From Micrasema longulum (lineage: Eukaryota; Arthropoda; Insecta; Trichoptera; Brachycentridae), in contig JAGVSM010000956.1 of the NCBI GenBank assembly GCA_022494885.1, positions 1 to 64,000 on the forward strand: a stretch of DNA of 64,000 nucleotides, given 5' to 3'. Positions 34,444 through 49,800 of the stretch are shown here, in pieces. Each line of letters starts with the position of its first letter. The stretch's first letter is position 1. The translations under genes and the position numbers were made by a program. The notes under the pieces are model-generated. The model had not been told where the DNA came from. It saw only the letters and a list, made by a program, of their open reading frames with translations, and did no database searches.

Positions 34444-34842
34444 TTAAGTGTTGGGATTAATGTTTCCAGACGCGTGGTGTCCATTTTTATTGTCATTATT
34501 ACTCGAGGTAACAGACTTCTCTTGATGTTCTTCCTTAATTGGTTCGATGAAAACCTTTTCCAGCTTGGGCTCGTTCGTCTCGTAGAGGGAGTAGTTCTCC
34601 GAACAAATGCTGTCTTTTTTCCTGAAAGAATCGGAGAGTAAAGGAAGTGTCTCCATTCTCAAGACCTCGTCAGCCTTCATCATGAACAAGACATCCAGCA
34701 TTTCAGTTTCCGACTGGCAGTGATAGGTGTTAGGGTTGATGGAGGTAAGAGGTTCCAGGACATCGATGATTTTTTTGGACACATTCAAAAATACTAATTT
34801 TTGTGTTCGCCTTTCAAAATCTTTTGTCAAGTCTTCCAATCC
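34444..34842 (-). CDS. SLC26 coding exon 10 (STAS end and tail)
   Basis: Acceptor CTTTTTTCAG|GGATT; encodes GLEDLTKDFERRTQKLVFL and the last STAS helix, then a polar, acidic tail ending in Asn/His/Gly-rich residues and the stop at 34444-34446. Confidence 0.92.
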   Translation of the reverse strand, partial: GLEDLTKDFERRTQKLVFLNVSKKIIDVLEPLTSINPNTYHCQSETEMLDVLFMMKADEVLRMETLPLLSDSFRKKDSICSENYSLYETNEPKLEKVFIEPIKEEHQEKSVTSSNNDNKNGHHASGNINPNT

Positions 34843-37800
34843 CTGAAAAAAGAAAAATAGTTTACTTTAGGTTGGTAAATACTGATAAATCATTACCATC
34901 ATTTTTCTATCCGCACCTAGTGGTGCATTGGGCACTGCATTGATATTTCAATGAGGAATTTCAACAGTTTAAAAATATATATATATTTGTTAATAGACCA
35001 TCAAAATAAGCCAAAAATTTTTTTACAATATTTTTAAGTATCATATTATCAGCGATATGAATATTTTTACGTTTTAACATTTTGAAATTACTCCGCCAGT
35101 GTCTCTTCGGTGAGTTCTGCTGTTTGGTGAATTGGCTTCCCAGAAAAATCTATCACAATACTCTATTAATATAGTTGATTCGGAAGAACGTGTGACGCAG
35201 TTCATTTTTATTAATGTTTTACACATTTTTGAGAATCTTCACTGCACAATTAAATGCTCTAATTTTTACTGCGAGTAAGAAAACATTTTTTATAACCGAT
35301 TTCCCATAGCACTGAACTTACTCGTTGCAGAGTATCTGGATCATTTTTGTTACATGCGAGGCAAGGTGATCAGTCTTATGCTTCAGGTGCTAGTTCAGGA
35401 ACAATAAAATATTGCAGTTAAAATCACTTTTAAAACCAATATTTTCAGCTCTGCCAGAAATCGGACCTAGGAGCTTGCGCTAACCACTATGCTACAAGGC
35501 GGACTTATTTCCGATCAATTTTCTTTTCAAGAATTTTTACCTGAGAGTAGGCACTTGTCCATGTTCTGGTTCTATTTTACACACTTCTACTCTCTTCATC
35601 TGTCTGCACAATTTTACATATTTTAATGACAGATTATATGAAACATGATGATTATTCTTAATTTACAAGATGAAAAAAAGGTATTTATGTTACCACCATG
35701 CGAAAGAACTGATAAAAGAGTACTCGCAAAGTTTTTCTTTTGACCTAATAAAGCTCAGCCAAAATCAAGTGAGGGTTATCACTAGAGCCCGCCCAGGGCA
35801 CTGCATATTAAACCTTGCTAGAATAAACCTTTCTGAAACTTCTAGATGTAGGTTCTGCAGTGCAGATGAGGAAACACCCATACAAATTCTATGTGAATGT
35901 GATGCTTTACGTCATAGAAGGAGCCTCATCCTTGGGGGACCACTGGTTAAACCTGAGGATGTTAAAGAGCTCCTCCCCTACCAAGAGCCCGATAATTTAC
36001 AAATCTGGGCTTGGAGGGGGAGACTTAGCAAAATGTAAACTCTCGCTTCCACACAGTAGCTAGGCTTTTTATAGACCTGGGCTTAGATGGCAAGAACTCT
36101 TTATGGGGACCCGTCACACGTCAGGAGCTTGAATAGCACTGACCCCCACCTCTTAGAATAAGATAAGCCACTTGTCCATAGTCTAATTTTTTGTAATCAT
36201 CATCTGTCCACACAATTTTACATATTTTAATGACAGATAGTATGAAACATTTACATGAAACACTTACTTTACAAGATGAGTAGTCAATGGCTTGGAACTT
36301 TGAACAGTCGACCACGATAGGTAGGACATTCTCCCCCTCCACAGTGGCAGCTTTCATTATCACTCCTTTAAGAAACGAGATGGACAGGTAAAATAATCCT
36401 ATCTCAGGAGTCACCAAAACATATTCACATCCAGTAGAACTCTGTAACAAATTATTACAATAATACATACAATGTTATTTTTCTTCGGGTTGAAGGATTT
36501 AATGTTATTTATTGATAATTTAATTAACTATGATGTCACAAAAGTCTATATAGTAGAATATAAGACTTGATATTTCTCTTATTTTTAAAAAATATTACAT
36601 TTTGTGTTATAAAATTGTATATTACTATGAATGTAAGCCGGCCTCGTGGTGTAACGGTCAGCACATTTGTATGCCATGCAAGAGGTCTCAGGTTAGATTC
36701 TTGGCAGGGTTAATATGAAATATTTATTTAATAGGGTGTTTTCACACTAAAATATTTCATAGTCCCTGGACTGGTACCTGAAGCGAAAGACTGATCATCT
36801 TACCTTCATGTAACAAAAATGATCAGAATACGCTGCGATTGGTGTACCAATACAGTGCCCTATGCACCATTATGTGCGGATATCTAATGGTGCTTAGGGC
36901 ACTGCATTGGCTATGAATTTCTAGATATGGATTTGTTTTTAAAGGGTGGTATTTTTACAAACCTTTGATCTTTTGATTTCAACACTCGGCCTTGAGGTTA
37001 AATAAACTAGATAGGAGATATTGACTACAACGCCAACAAGAAGTCCTACTTCAACGCCCTTCAGAAGAGACACAAAATATGTCACACTTGTAAGGAAAAC
37101 ATCCCAGCGGTTCCCTTTCCACATCAGCGGGATCACATTGTAATCAATCTGAAATTTGTCAATAAATCGGGTTTATGGAACAGATATACCATTAAAGAAC
37201 GTTTGAATTTCAATGCATTAGGTGCTAACATAAGTTGTGTCCGTTTTATCCAAATTAGAGCACCAAAAGTTAAACAAAATTAAAAAAATTTGCTGAAGTA
37301 TCATATATTTTCTATACTCAAAGGAAAATGTAAACATATATCTCTATCCCTGTCATAGCTAAGTAGTCTGGGACATCATTTTGCGGAGTAATTAATCATA
37401 TTATTATGATTTGAAATCATGACTTGTCTATGTCTTGTCTATGTAGCATTCATGGAGGAAGATACAAATATGTGTTTTTTATATACATATTTTTATTTTT
37501 TATTCCAGTAAAATGGCTACATAGTGCAGAGCCAATTCTACCGTATAAAACAAAATTTTATATTTGAAGCACTTATGGTGGTCTCAGCATATCCCCCCAT
37601 CGCTCGAACAACGGTGAATGGATCCACCTTGCAGTGGCTTGGAAAAGCGCGTTTTTGGAGCTTTTTAGGCGTTCCCATAGGCTCCAGGCTCTTTGGCGAA
37701 GTAGAGCAGCGAAGGTGTTTACCTGTCCAGCTGTGAACATTTCGGAGGCACTGCAGTACCCAGGCAGTCCAAATAGTTGTCTGTATGAATTATTATATGT

Positions 37801-40800
37801 GACCCTTAATTTATTCCATGCTGCTTGCGTATAATTGTTCCATAGTTCCGCTGTATACATGGATGTCAAATATGATGTAAAGATGATTTTCTTCACTTCG
37901 TCACTGCACTGAAAGAAGCGTCTCGCTAGCATAGAGGCCATGCCATTGATGGCTTTTCTCTGTCTCTCTATGCCCTGATCATCTTTACAATCATCAGTCA
38001 GTATGTGCCCTAGATACTTGACTTTTGCAGTTACCGTTAAACTGTTGTTGTCCAGGAATACAGGTGGTGATGGATGCATGAATTCAGAAAATGACTTCTT
38101 GTGTTTAAATATAAGTACGGCAGATTTTTGGCATTGTATATCATATTGTGGACAAACGTCCAATGCAAACGCATATTTTTCGCAAATATTGAGCAAAAAT
38201 CTCGTACTATTAATAGATGGGGTCAATAATACCATATCATCTGCATAACTAATATTGTTAGCACAGACGCCGTTCACATGACATACGACTTTGGTTGAAT
38301 TAAGGAGCACGGTAAGATCATCCATATTTATATTAAAAAGCGCCGGAGACAGACAGCCTCCTTGTCAGACTCCACATTTTAAATAAAAAGGCAAAGACGT
38401 AGTATCTCTCCATTTTACAAGATTTTCCTGTTGTGTGTGCCAAGCTGCCAGAGATTTAATAATACAAGGTGGAGTTTTTAGTGGGTAACACAAAAATTTT
38501 GATTTTCAAGTTACCTAGTGGTAGTATACACTCGCAATTTGAAAGGTATTGTTTGCTGTTTATAAATTAATATTAAAGGTACTATTTACTCACCAAGAAA
38601 ATGACAGCACAGATCAAAATAGAAGAAAGAGTTGCACGAGGAATATAGTAAAAATACTGAGTAAGGAATGTTAATGCCAGAAGAGTTAAGATTCCTAGAA
38701 AATCAATCATAGAAATCAGTAACAAATAGCAAACATGCATTTATCGGAAAATATTATACAATTTAATGTATTGAATCTATTAAATATTATTTTTAAGGTG
38801 GTGGATTCAATGAAACCAGAAGTTGTAACTGGGTGGAAGAAAAAAGGAAATTGAGCTCTTTGTGTCATTTCCGCCAATAAAATTAAAGAACCGATTGATA
38901 CCATAGATCTCTCATATTTTATATTAAAATACATATTATAAATAAAAAATAACACCAGTGGAAAGGCGCACTTCACACCGTGGTAAAAATCCACACTACA
39001 TGATAAAATTAGTGAGGGTTGATTGATAAAAACCAGTACACCATGAGGCAGACTAATCTCCACACGATTTTCTTTCAAAATTTTTTTACTGCTGAGTGAA
39101 AATAAATGAATAGATTCTACGGAATTGGACAGTAGTTAGATAGCGGGGAGTAGATTTTGGAGGAGGGCGACCTTAGTCTTGATTAATATTGTAATCTTGA
39201 CATATGTAATAACTGCAAAAAATGAAGTCTGAAAGATGTATGAAATACTTGGGAGTAATCATTGACTGTCAACTTAAATGGATCAATCATATTGAAATAA
39301 TTTTTAATAAACTGGGATATTTAACCTGTGTTCAAACAGTTAAGTATTTACGCCCAGCTAAATAATATTAAAATGGTATATTATGCACTTGTACAGTCAT
39401 TGCTTTCCTATGGAATAATTGGATGGGGGGAGGGGAGCTTATAACAACCATTAGAAACAGTTCAAAAATTTATCTTAAAAATAATGCACACAAAAATCGC
39501 ACTTTTCCCACTTTCCAATTGTTCCAAGAAGCTAAACTTTTAGATATAAGACAAATATTTTGTTTCCAATGTTCAAAACATATATTTAAGAACCAAAATT
39601 TATTTACAAGTAATTCAAATAGATCAAGTCAAAGAAGGAATCGTGTGTTAGAAATACCACATAGTAAAACGAGGCTAGCACAGAGACATGCATATTTTAT
39701 AGGCCCAAAAATTGTTCATTATTTTTTTACTGGTAATATTCCATTGATCCTAATATTTAAAAATTTTCCTTCTTTTAAAAAACACACACTATCCTGGATT
39801 CAAACTAAAGATTGAACTCTTTTTTTCTATGGTATATTTTGTTGTCCTTTAATAATAAAGAATATTTTTGTGTTTTTTTATATTTTTTATTTCCTTTTTC
39901 AATTACTATAAAAATAAAAATAAATACCTTATAATCTTTTACAGAATATTTTCTTTTCTCTTTCTTATGTTACACAAAAATATTATAACTGTCTGTTTAT
40001 TAAAGGAGCAAAAATTCATAATCATTTCCTGTATATTCACGAACAGGCCATGCCTTTGGGGGATTTTTTGGTTACTATTTTTACTGTTAATATGTATTTC
40101 ATTGCTATGTAATTATCTTTTTTTTATGTACTCTGTTTTACCTTTTATAAATATTGTAAAAAAAAAATTATTAAATAAAAAAAAAAAAAGGTTTTATATA
40201 ACCTTTTCAAGATTAAATTTTAAAAAAAGACAATGTGCCATTTTTCGCACACCCGTCGTTCTACGATCACGACGAATAGAGGAGACTAAATCCCACGGAT
40301 GGATGTAGAATTACGGAGAAAAATAAATTTTATGAGAGCGATTTTAAGCTTCTAAAATTTTGTTATGTAAATATGATAAATAGTTATTTGAAAGGTTTTG
40401 TTATTAACTTTTCTACAGTGAGCAAGAACATCAACGTTCATTTTAAAATTTGATAATACATGGAATCGCAAATACACTCTTGTGAAAAGAGTTTTAGAAA
40501 TACTTAGTAGTACCTGAGTATATTCCAGAGAATGGTGTTCTGACGCCGCTAGAGTTACTGACAGCTGAGCGAGAGAAGGCCCCAGTAGAAGGAACAGCTT
40601 GGACAAATGCTCCCATTACTTGACAGATTCCCAAACTTATCATTTCTTGAGTAGCGTCTACCTTTTTTCCGATAACTAAAATAAAAATATTCTCAGTGTT
40701 AAAACAAGATGTTTAATTCTTCAGCGATTCTACATATCTCAATAGAGGATAAAATTTTCATGAAAAGCAGCCAAGCCTGTCATTAAAAAATCAATTTTAA

Positions 40801-43800
40801 ATAGTTTAAAATAAATTTACAAATTCAAAACTATTTGATCAATTGTTTACATTTTTTGCATCACAACATGCCTCACATATTATTTAGTTAATAATTTTGT
40901 GTTCTCAATGGGAATCAAACCCAGAATCTTCTGTGCATGAGTCAAGTGTCCCCGCCATTACACCACGGAGGCCTTTATTAATTACATTTGTCTTAGTCTC
41001 GATATTCTTATCAATAAATAAGGCAAAATCATTTTAAGTATTTTTTTAAATACTGTCACTAAAAAATATTTTAAATAACAACTGGAATTTTCGTCATCAT
41101 TCTATGTCCGCTCCCGAGTCGGAACATATGGTATCCACAAAGAGCCTCCATGCATTTCTATCGGCTGCCAGGCTGCGTCCTCTCAAGTCAGTTCTCGTCC
41201 CAAAGTTTTGACATAAAATGCCAACGAACAGTCAGCAGTGGACATCCAGGACATCGAGAACCTGATGCCTTGTAAAGTAGGCAAGCGTGATCAAGGCTCT
41301 CAGGGGGCATCCGCAGTATATGGCCTAGCCATTCGTATCACCTCCGCTTGATGACAGTTGTCACCGGAGTTTGCTGCGTCCGTTTTCTTATTACTTCATT
41401 CCTCACAAAGTCAAACCACCGTACACCCAGGATTCTTCTGAGACACCTATTCTCAAAACTCAGTATTTTGCTGTTTTAAGTCCTAGTGAGGTGCCACGAT
41501 TTGCATCCGTAGAGAAGAATAAGTGTAATGTAGGCGTTACATAGGCGGCATTTAGTTTTCTGAGAGTAAATATCCAATATTAAGCTGCAGTTGATTGATT
41601 TAGTACTGCTCTATGAGTATAATAAAAAAGGAAAGGCAAAAGCAGATTAATTCGTTTACCGAAGAATATTTCAATTTAATTTCAAATGATGCAATTTTTT
41701 ACTAACCAAAAGCCTTTGCAATAGCAATATTGGCAAGCACAGCAGTGATTGGTACAACTAGAATACCAGTACCAAGTTTGGAACACATCTCTACGAAGTT
41801 AGCTGTGTGATTTCCCTGAGTAACACTAAATTTTGGCATTTCAAATGGTGGCAAGCCAACAGGAACACGATCTGAAACAGTGTTAAGAGGATATATTTTT
41901 ATTAAATAACAAAATATTATGATTATTACTTCTCTGTTATTAAACCTGTATTCAATGAGGAATTCAGCTCTACGGTAAATTTGATACAATAAATGTTTTC
42001 TTGGGCGCGCTAAAAATTGAAGCATTCAATTTTACATCAAAGTTTCCTGAAAATTTATGAAATAAAAAAAAACATTTTAACAAAAATGAACTACTTTGAA
42101 TGACATCACTGGTTCATATGAATCAATTTATGAAGTAAGAATTATGGAAGACTTCCGGTGGACCAATGGAAAGAACTGATTGAGAATAACCGGAAAAGAA
42201 CCTCTGACGTCACACGAGGAATTATTTCAGAAATACAAAGCGTAGCGCTATAATATGATATATAAAAATTGAAAAATATTTTTTTGGCTTGGTTTAATAC
42301 TGTTTTACAGATGGACTGACCAAATAAAGGAGGCTATGGTGCTCAAATTTTATGTGCCGGTTCGTCGGGCTGAAGACGGACTGGAGTGCAACAGACTAAT
42401 CAGAAGTGTTGACGTTGGTCACGATCCTCAGCATTGATTTGGAAGAGAAATAGTTTTTAACAAATATTTTTTTAACTTTTCGCAGTTTGGCTGATATATT
42501 TACTGTTACAATCCCCACACGTAATTTCATACACACCACTTTATTCTAAAAGTTCTATTTTCGATTTGGAATTATCAAGTATTTTCCCTAAATTGTTGTT
42601 TGTATAACCCACACACATTGCCTTGCCCGTTCCACCCAACCCTATCAGTACCTAAGTAGTAATCTGTGAATATATTTTCGTTCAGTTTATATTTACACCT
42701 GATAATGGGTAATTCAGAATACCTGAAACTAGTTGTGTTATAATATATTAAACTCTTAAGTGGTAACAATTACAAAGTGTTACATTTTAAACAAATTGAA
42801 AATGTTTTCCACAAAGTAAATGCTGAATCAATAAATAATATATTCCCGGATGTGTTTAGGAAAATAAAATAAATATAAATAATTTATATGTATGACAACC
42901 ATGAACCAGCGAAAAGGTAACTTTGTTATCTATATGTAAGTAGCTTCTTTATTACTTTCTCAAAAACATGAATTTCCCAAACATAACAATATCAGCAGAC
43001 TACTGTAAAAAGTAATACTAAGTAAATAGCGAAACGGATATCAAATAGAAGATAAAGATGGCTCGTCACATTAATTTACAATGGTATTGTAATATAAAGC
43101 ATGCATAAATATTATACCGGCCCGCGGGGCATCTGTATATAATTAGTTAATATATTTTATTGTTGGATGCGATTATTTTAAGGATTATATAACATAAGTA
43201 ATTATATAACTAAAATTTTGTGTAAATTATAAATAAAGCTTATCACAATAGTAATGAGGAAGTACAGTGGTTTTAAAAATACATATTTGTTAAAAGACTA
43301 TCAAACTTACCCAAAAAAGATTTATTTATTTTTTATGTATTGTATTATTATCACTACGAATTTTTTAAGTTTTGTAATTTTTTTTATTACTTTGCGTGTG
43401 ACGTCACTACGATGGCTCAGATTCCTAGAGCAATAACTAAAATAATTGACGTTTTGAGTTGAATTATTAAGTTTATTTGTGTATATTATTAATTTAAAAA
43501 AAACACAGAATTTTGTTTTTTTTTTCATCAAAGCCAACATGAACATGATCACAATACCAGTGAAAAGGTCAAAATCACACTCCCGTTTAGCCATCGACTA
43601 GTTCTCTTTGGTGAGTTCGCTTCCCGGAAACCGTAAATATATCACAACAGTCTATCATTGGTTGATTTAGAAGAACTGGTTACGTCATTTAAAGAAATTT
43701 TTACCACACGTAAGAAAACATTCTTTATATCCAATTTCCCGTAGCACTGAACTTCCTTATTGAAAGTTTTTGTACTTATTTGGTACCCACTTTTAATAGA

Positions 43801-46800
43801 TCAAGACAATATGAACAGAAGGAAGCTCGACATAATATTTCAACCTTGCAATTGATTAATAATTTAACAGTACGGAGCTGATGTTGTAATGGCAAAGAAA
43901 GTAAGACTTGCATAGTAATTTGAATTTCAGACCTCATATCCAGAATCTGCCAATTAACTATTTGACGTGGGTTGTTACTTGAAATCACTTCCACAGTTAA
44001 AGCCATTATTTTTATTGAAAAAAAACTAAACAAACAAACCATCACACAGTTAATAGTAAGTGGTAGATAGAAAGCATAGAATGCCATATATCTCTCTGTC
44101 TTTGCATATAGGCTTCGCCTCCTCTGCATCCATACATCTTCTAATGCACACACGCTGATTATTCCAAACATTTGTTGGATTTGGTGATATCATACCTTTC
44201 TCGGTCTTCCTCATTTTCCGCATCCGTCAACATTCGTACTGTAAATATTTTAGCCGTCCTTTTGCCGTCCATTCGCTCCACATGCCCAAACCAACGCAGA
44301 ACACCTTCTTCATTTTGTTGATAGCGCTTATCTCAGCCTTACGTAATGCGTGAATTTTGACAGTTGTGCGCCTATTGTATATGGTGCAGGTCTACCAATG
44401 AACAGAATGACTCGCCTAGTTTGTATTTAAATGCTGGAGCGATACTTATTTTCGGAATCTCTAAGTTCAGTCATATCACTCCACTACTTCGGGAATTACA
44501 CTGGCTACGCTTTCCGCAGAGGATGGAATACAAACTCTTATGTATAAATCACTGCACAATTCTGCTCCGGAATATTTAAGGGAACTATGCATTCCAGATG
44601 AACTAGCCGACAGGCGTCTTACGCTTGGATCAGCTACGTCTACGGCGAGAGAAAAAGTTATTATACCTCTACGCAAACAGTGCACTGAATTCAGTGAACG
44701 CGAATTTGCAGTCGCAGGCCCTATGGCATGAAATTCTCTCCCAGCAGAGGTGCGAGGCTGTGAGAGTGAAGAGATGTTTCGGAAAAAACTTAAAACCCAC
44801 TAGTTTTCTAAATCATTCGAATAAATCCGTAGCATGTGATAACAAAATAAGTTGTTTTGATTAAATTACAAATCTTTAATTAAATTAACTGATCTGTAGA
44901 ATCACCATGTATAGCGCCCTTGAGGTATTATATTACGAAAATGGCGCTATATAAGTTATCAATAATAATAATAGTTTCACCATACATTCACCTGAGAGAT
45001 CGCATCACACCATTCAGTTACTACTTTCATCCTCGTTTTTCCAATTCCATACTTCGCTTCCACGCATGGGGGTCTGCGCCAGGACTTCATTGTGAATGGT
45101 TAATTTTGCCTCCCGTGAGAGACATTATTTTGCCAGAGTTGATTTATTTGCACCGTTCACCCGATTTTATAAACTACTATTTGAAAAACATCATTACAAA
45201 GCAGGTTTGACAATGGTGTCGTAATACAAACATGTTAAGTAGTTAATTTGTATTACTGTAGTTGCTTGTAATAATCTTACCTGACAGTAGGAAAGGCGCT
45301 TGCCCGTTAACTTCTAAGTGATATCCAATCATCGCTGTAATGAACACAATGAGAGCGTTGCGACCAGTTGATACGAACCATAATGTCTTTTTAATAGCTG
45401 GATTCTTAATTGGGGCATCTTTTAATTTCTGTAATACAAAAAAATTACATTTCCCTCAACATTCATCGACATGGTTCGACCAATTAATACTAATTTCTAA
45501 GTATTACGTATTCATTGGTAATTTTTTTATGTTCTACCATCATATCATGTGATAATTGTAATTAATTAATTAATTGTATTTTTAAAATCAATATGGATAT
45601 AGTGTAGAAATGTTTTCATGTATAACATTTTCATTTCATGTTCGGCATTGATAGTTGCGACGTCAAGATTCGTGACGATGTTCTAAAAGAATTTGAATGG
45701 TCAGGAACGAAATTGAAAATTAATATGAATGTGACGTATTAGGGGCGTGGTCAATGCAATTACCGTTTTCGCGGAAATTCATATTTAATAAAAAAAAATA
45801 TGCTACTAATAAGTAGCAAAACAATTTTATTTCCTAGACAGTATTTTATAGACCCTTATTACTTTAGAAATGTAAAAAAAAAGTGAAATTTCGCTATAGT
45901 AATGATTATTTAAATTATTTTTTACTCACATGAGTCAATATTTTGTTTTTTATTCATTAATCCTGATCACACCATTCGTCAGATAGCAGGTAGGCGCTCG
46001 AATTTGTGGATTTCGCTGGTTCGCGGATTTCGTAATTGCGTTGCCTATATTTACTTTTCCACTGAACCCCAAAAAGAGTCGGGTTGTGGTCCTGTGGCTA
46101 GTGTCTCGGACTCACGGATCAAAGGTCCATGGTTCGAATCCCACTCTACCCCAACTTGATTTCCATTTTCTAATAGTGTGTTATTTACAACTTGTTGAAA
46201 ATGACCCTCAAATTTAAATATTTGGGTAAATCATAAAAACGCACATATTTATTTTTTTTAAAAAAAGGGATTCTTCCAACCTAAATGTTCAAACTTCCCT
46301 CGTGGCAGGTCCTATAAGATCTCCTGTGCTCAACTAGGCACTTGTCAGTATCTTGACTATTGATGCATGCGATAACACGACGCAGTGGATGGGATAACTT
46401 ATTGATCACTTTTTTTTTTAAAGCATTCGCGCTGAGAATACCAAGATCACATGCACGTTTGATGACAGTCTAGATTCTAGATGTAATTGGGCCGGAGAGA
46501 AAAATATTGTACCCACAGTAGCATAATCGCAACATTCACACTAGGGCTCAGTAGGTAGCGACAAATTTAACGCAGCAACCTAATAAATGTGCAATACACA
46601 ATACATATAGTAAATGTGACGCACCAAATCCATTAATAAGGAGTATTTTTTTTTTTGTAAAAAAATATTTTAATTCAATATATAATTTACCTACATATTT
46701 TTTAAAAACAAAAATATTTAACAAGCCGACTGATACTCGTACCTTAAAAAAAACATTAATTACATATTTTAAAAAATCTAATATGGAACCGCAAAAAACA

Positions 46801-49800
46801 AAAAAGACCTTCAAAAATAAAAAAATCAGCAAAATAAATGTATTATAACAAGATTAAAACAACCCATGAGTTGTTTTGATAATTTATTTATCGACTTGAT
46901 GTTTATTTTTCAGAACTCAACATTATAATTTTGATAATAATTATTAAAATAAAATACTGATTTGAGTCTGCTAAAACCTTTTTTCAAACATTTTTAAGTA
47001 ATAAATATCTATGAAATACTGTCCAGTAAAAATATTTTTTTAGTAATTTTGGTAATTGTCGGCCTCGTGGTGTAATGGTCAGCGCGTTTGCCTACCATTC
47101 AAGAGGTCTCAGGTTCGATTCCCGACATGGTTCATATGAAATATTTATTTAAAAGGGTGTTTTCACACCAGAATATTTCATAGTCCCTGGACTGGTACCT
47201 AAAGCGTAAGACTGATCATCTTATCTTAATGTTTTAAAAAAATCAATATCTAATGCAGTGCCCTATGCACCATTAGATGCGGAAAGGGAATGATGATGAA
47301 TTATTAGTAGCATAAAAAATATGTTTAAATTTGTAATTTGGAATTCCCGCAAAAACGGTCATTCCACTGGCCACACCCCTCAAACGTCACGATTCATGTT
47401 TTTTTGTTCCCGGCCATTGAAATTTGTTTAGAACATTATCACGAATCTTGACGTCACAACAACCAAGGCCAAACACGTCGCGTTTCTCTTACAACGTATT
47501 TTTATTAAATTTATTTTTTAAATTTATGTATGAAAACATTTCTCCACAATATCCATATTGATTTTGAAAATACAATTGATTATTCTAAATCCATTTCGCA
47601 CATTTTTATCGGTATTCGTAGAATGTGTGATATTTCCCCATTGTTTCGCCTTGTTAGGGCATTTTCAAACGAATGTCAAAATTCAAACAATTTCAATGAA
47701 AAAAAGAAATTCATTTATTGATAATGTTGTGAATAAAAGGGTAAGGTTGAGGATGTAAATATTGATGGACGCAGAAAACGAGAAAGACCGAAAAATACCG
47801 GCTTGATCGAATTCAACAAATTCGTAAAGATGGTAATATCAAAAGTCGGAATAATAGGTGAGTGGGCATGAGAAGATTACGTGAGATAAAGTGGTATTCT
47901 ATCCTGTCTGCCTACCTCTGTGTAATTTTTTAACCAAAAAATATGTAAAAAAATATGGCGGCCTCCGTGGTGTAGTGGTCAAGACGCTTGACTCACGCAC
48001 GGAAGGTTCCGGGTTCGATTCCCGGTGAGAACACAAAAATTAAAAGTGTGATTTTTCTCAAGCCTGGGTGCTCTGTGATGTAATTCACCACTGTAATTAG
48101 GCCTCCTGGCCTGTTGTGGTGCAAAAAAAATGTTAATATGAATAGTCACATAAATACAGATAAACATAATAATATTGTTATTGTAAAGGCACAGTTGGTA
48201 TTTCATATAATTAAATAAATTAATCTAATAATAAACTCATCAAATAAATTAATATGCATCTTCGGAGTCTTTAAAAACTGGAAAAATGTACATGTTCCGG
48301 AACAACGGCTCTTTTTAAAAGATGGACAAAAGATGATACCCACTCTTAATGACAATAGGAAGATAATGCAGCTGAGACCGAGAACAGCGTCGGGCCACCT
48401 CAGCATCTGGTGCTTTCTGTACAGCTGGACAATGTTGTCCAGGAAGTTCTCCGCCTTGAACCTCATGCCCAGGATTCCCTTCAGCTGGGAGACAATAATG
48501 ATTGTGGCTGTTGCCGATGTGAACCCGCTGGTCACGGGGAGAGATATTAACTCCACTAGGAAACCTGCAAGATAATCAAAATGTCATTGGGAATACGAAG
48601 TTTTATTTAGAAATTATGTTTTCGTTTTAAAGATAGCGATATTATGCCCTAATAGGTGCGAAGGTTTTCACGGTCATACCTGCTCTTGAAAATGATAAGG
48701 GCAGGTCTGAAGGTCATAAAAAAGCCAATAAGATATTATTTTTAATTGAATATTACAACCAGAATTATATTCTTTTCTCAAAAATAGAGAATACAATTCT
48801 ATAAAAAAAGGTTTGAACCAAAGTATTTCAATTTTTTATTTATTTTAAGTATTACCGAAGGCATAATTTTACGTAGAAATAAAGGAAAACTTTACAAAAA
48901 TGTATGTGATTTAAAATGCTTGTATTTCTTTTCAAAAACAAAAAGATAAAATTTGGCTTGGACCACTTTCATGTTCAATTTATTATCTTTAAATTATGAT
49001 AGCAAATTTTAGTTCAATACTTGGTCTTTATTGAGATCGCAGATACCTAAGTTTATTCTAAATTTGAAATGGCGTAATCTGCCGGTCTAAAAGTAATTAT
49101 ATTTTAGTTACATAAAACTTTTAAGTATATTTTTTAACAGAAATACCTTTAAAAATTATTGTTTTTTTTTAATTTATGTTTTTTAATTTTTTTATTGTTG
49201 CGCGATCAAAAAAAACATTAGTTTTAAAATGGCAAAATCGTATGATTTCCTAATTTTGCGTTCGTTTTACCAGACTACAGCCTTATCAATTTGTTTCTTT
49301 TTTGGGTGATACCGTGTGTTGGATTTGTTTCGACTACCATTGCAGGAGCCATATTCAGGGTAAACTGAGTGTTTAATAGAAAAAAGTATGTGTTTAAGTA
49401 CTAGTAATTTGTACCGTGTCGCAGTCGGCAGTAGGCACATTTCTATTTATTTTTGTAGTATGTAGTGCTGGGAACCATGTTGAGTTTGATTTAAGCCCGT
49501 CGTCATTGTTTATGTTATTTGGGTTTCTGTGTATTTCGATTGCCTCTTTTATTATTCGTGCACTGTAATTCGGAAACGTCGGAACAAATCCAACACACAC
49601 GGTATCACCCAAAAAAGAAACAAATTCACATTATTATGTTCTTCATTTTTTAAAAATTTTTGAATGCGGTTTAATATAATTTTGTTAAAACATCGGTTTT
49701 GTTTTCTAAATTTTGCTCCCTCTTAAGATTAAATTTGTAAATATTATATTTGTTTTTGTGGTAATATTAATTACCACAACAACAAAAAAACTCATTCGAA

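Larger units (their letters stand above)
45571..47578. mobile_element. ~2-kb element with ~250-bp inverted ends
   Basis: The left arm (45571-45800) and right arm (47325-47578) are inverse copies. Matching phrases include AAATCAATATGGATAT, GAAATGTTTTCAT, TGACGTCAAGATTCGTGA-like and the GGGGCGTGGTC/GGCCACACCCC pair. The interior carries SINE-C (46078) and SINE-A (47059) insertions and no recognisable transposase. In SLC26 intron 3. Confidence 0.75.

Noticed and set aside
36637..36710. tRNA genes (also 46080, 47060, 47960, 52330)
   Set aside because: A and B boxes are visible but the acceptor stems do not close and each is followed by a SINE body; they are SINE heads.
39868..40308. Membrane-protein-like plus-strand frame of 146 codons
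   Set aside because: Phe/Ile/Leu-rich translation of AT-rich intronic DNA inside the SLC26 gene, antisense, with no family resemblance.
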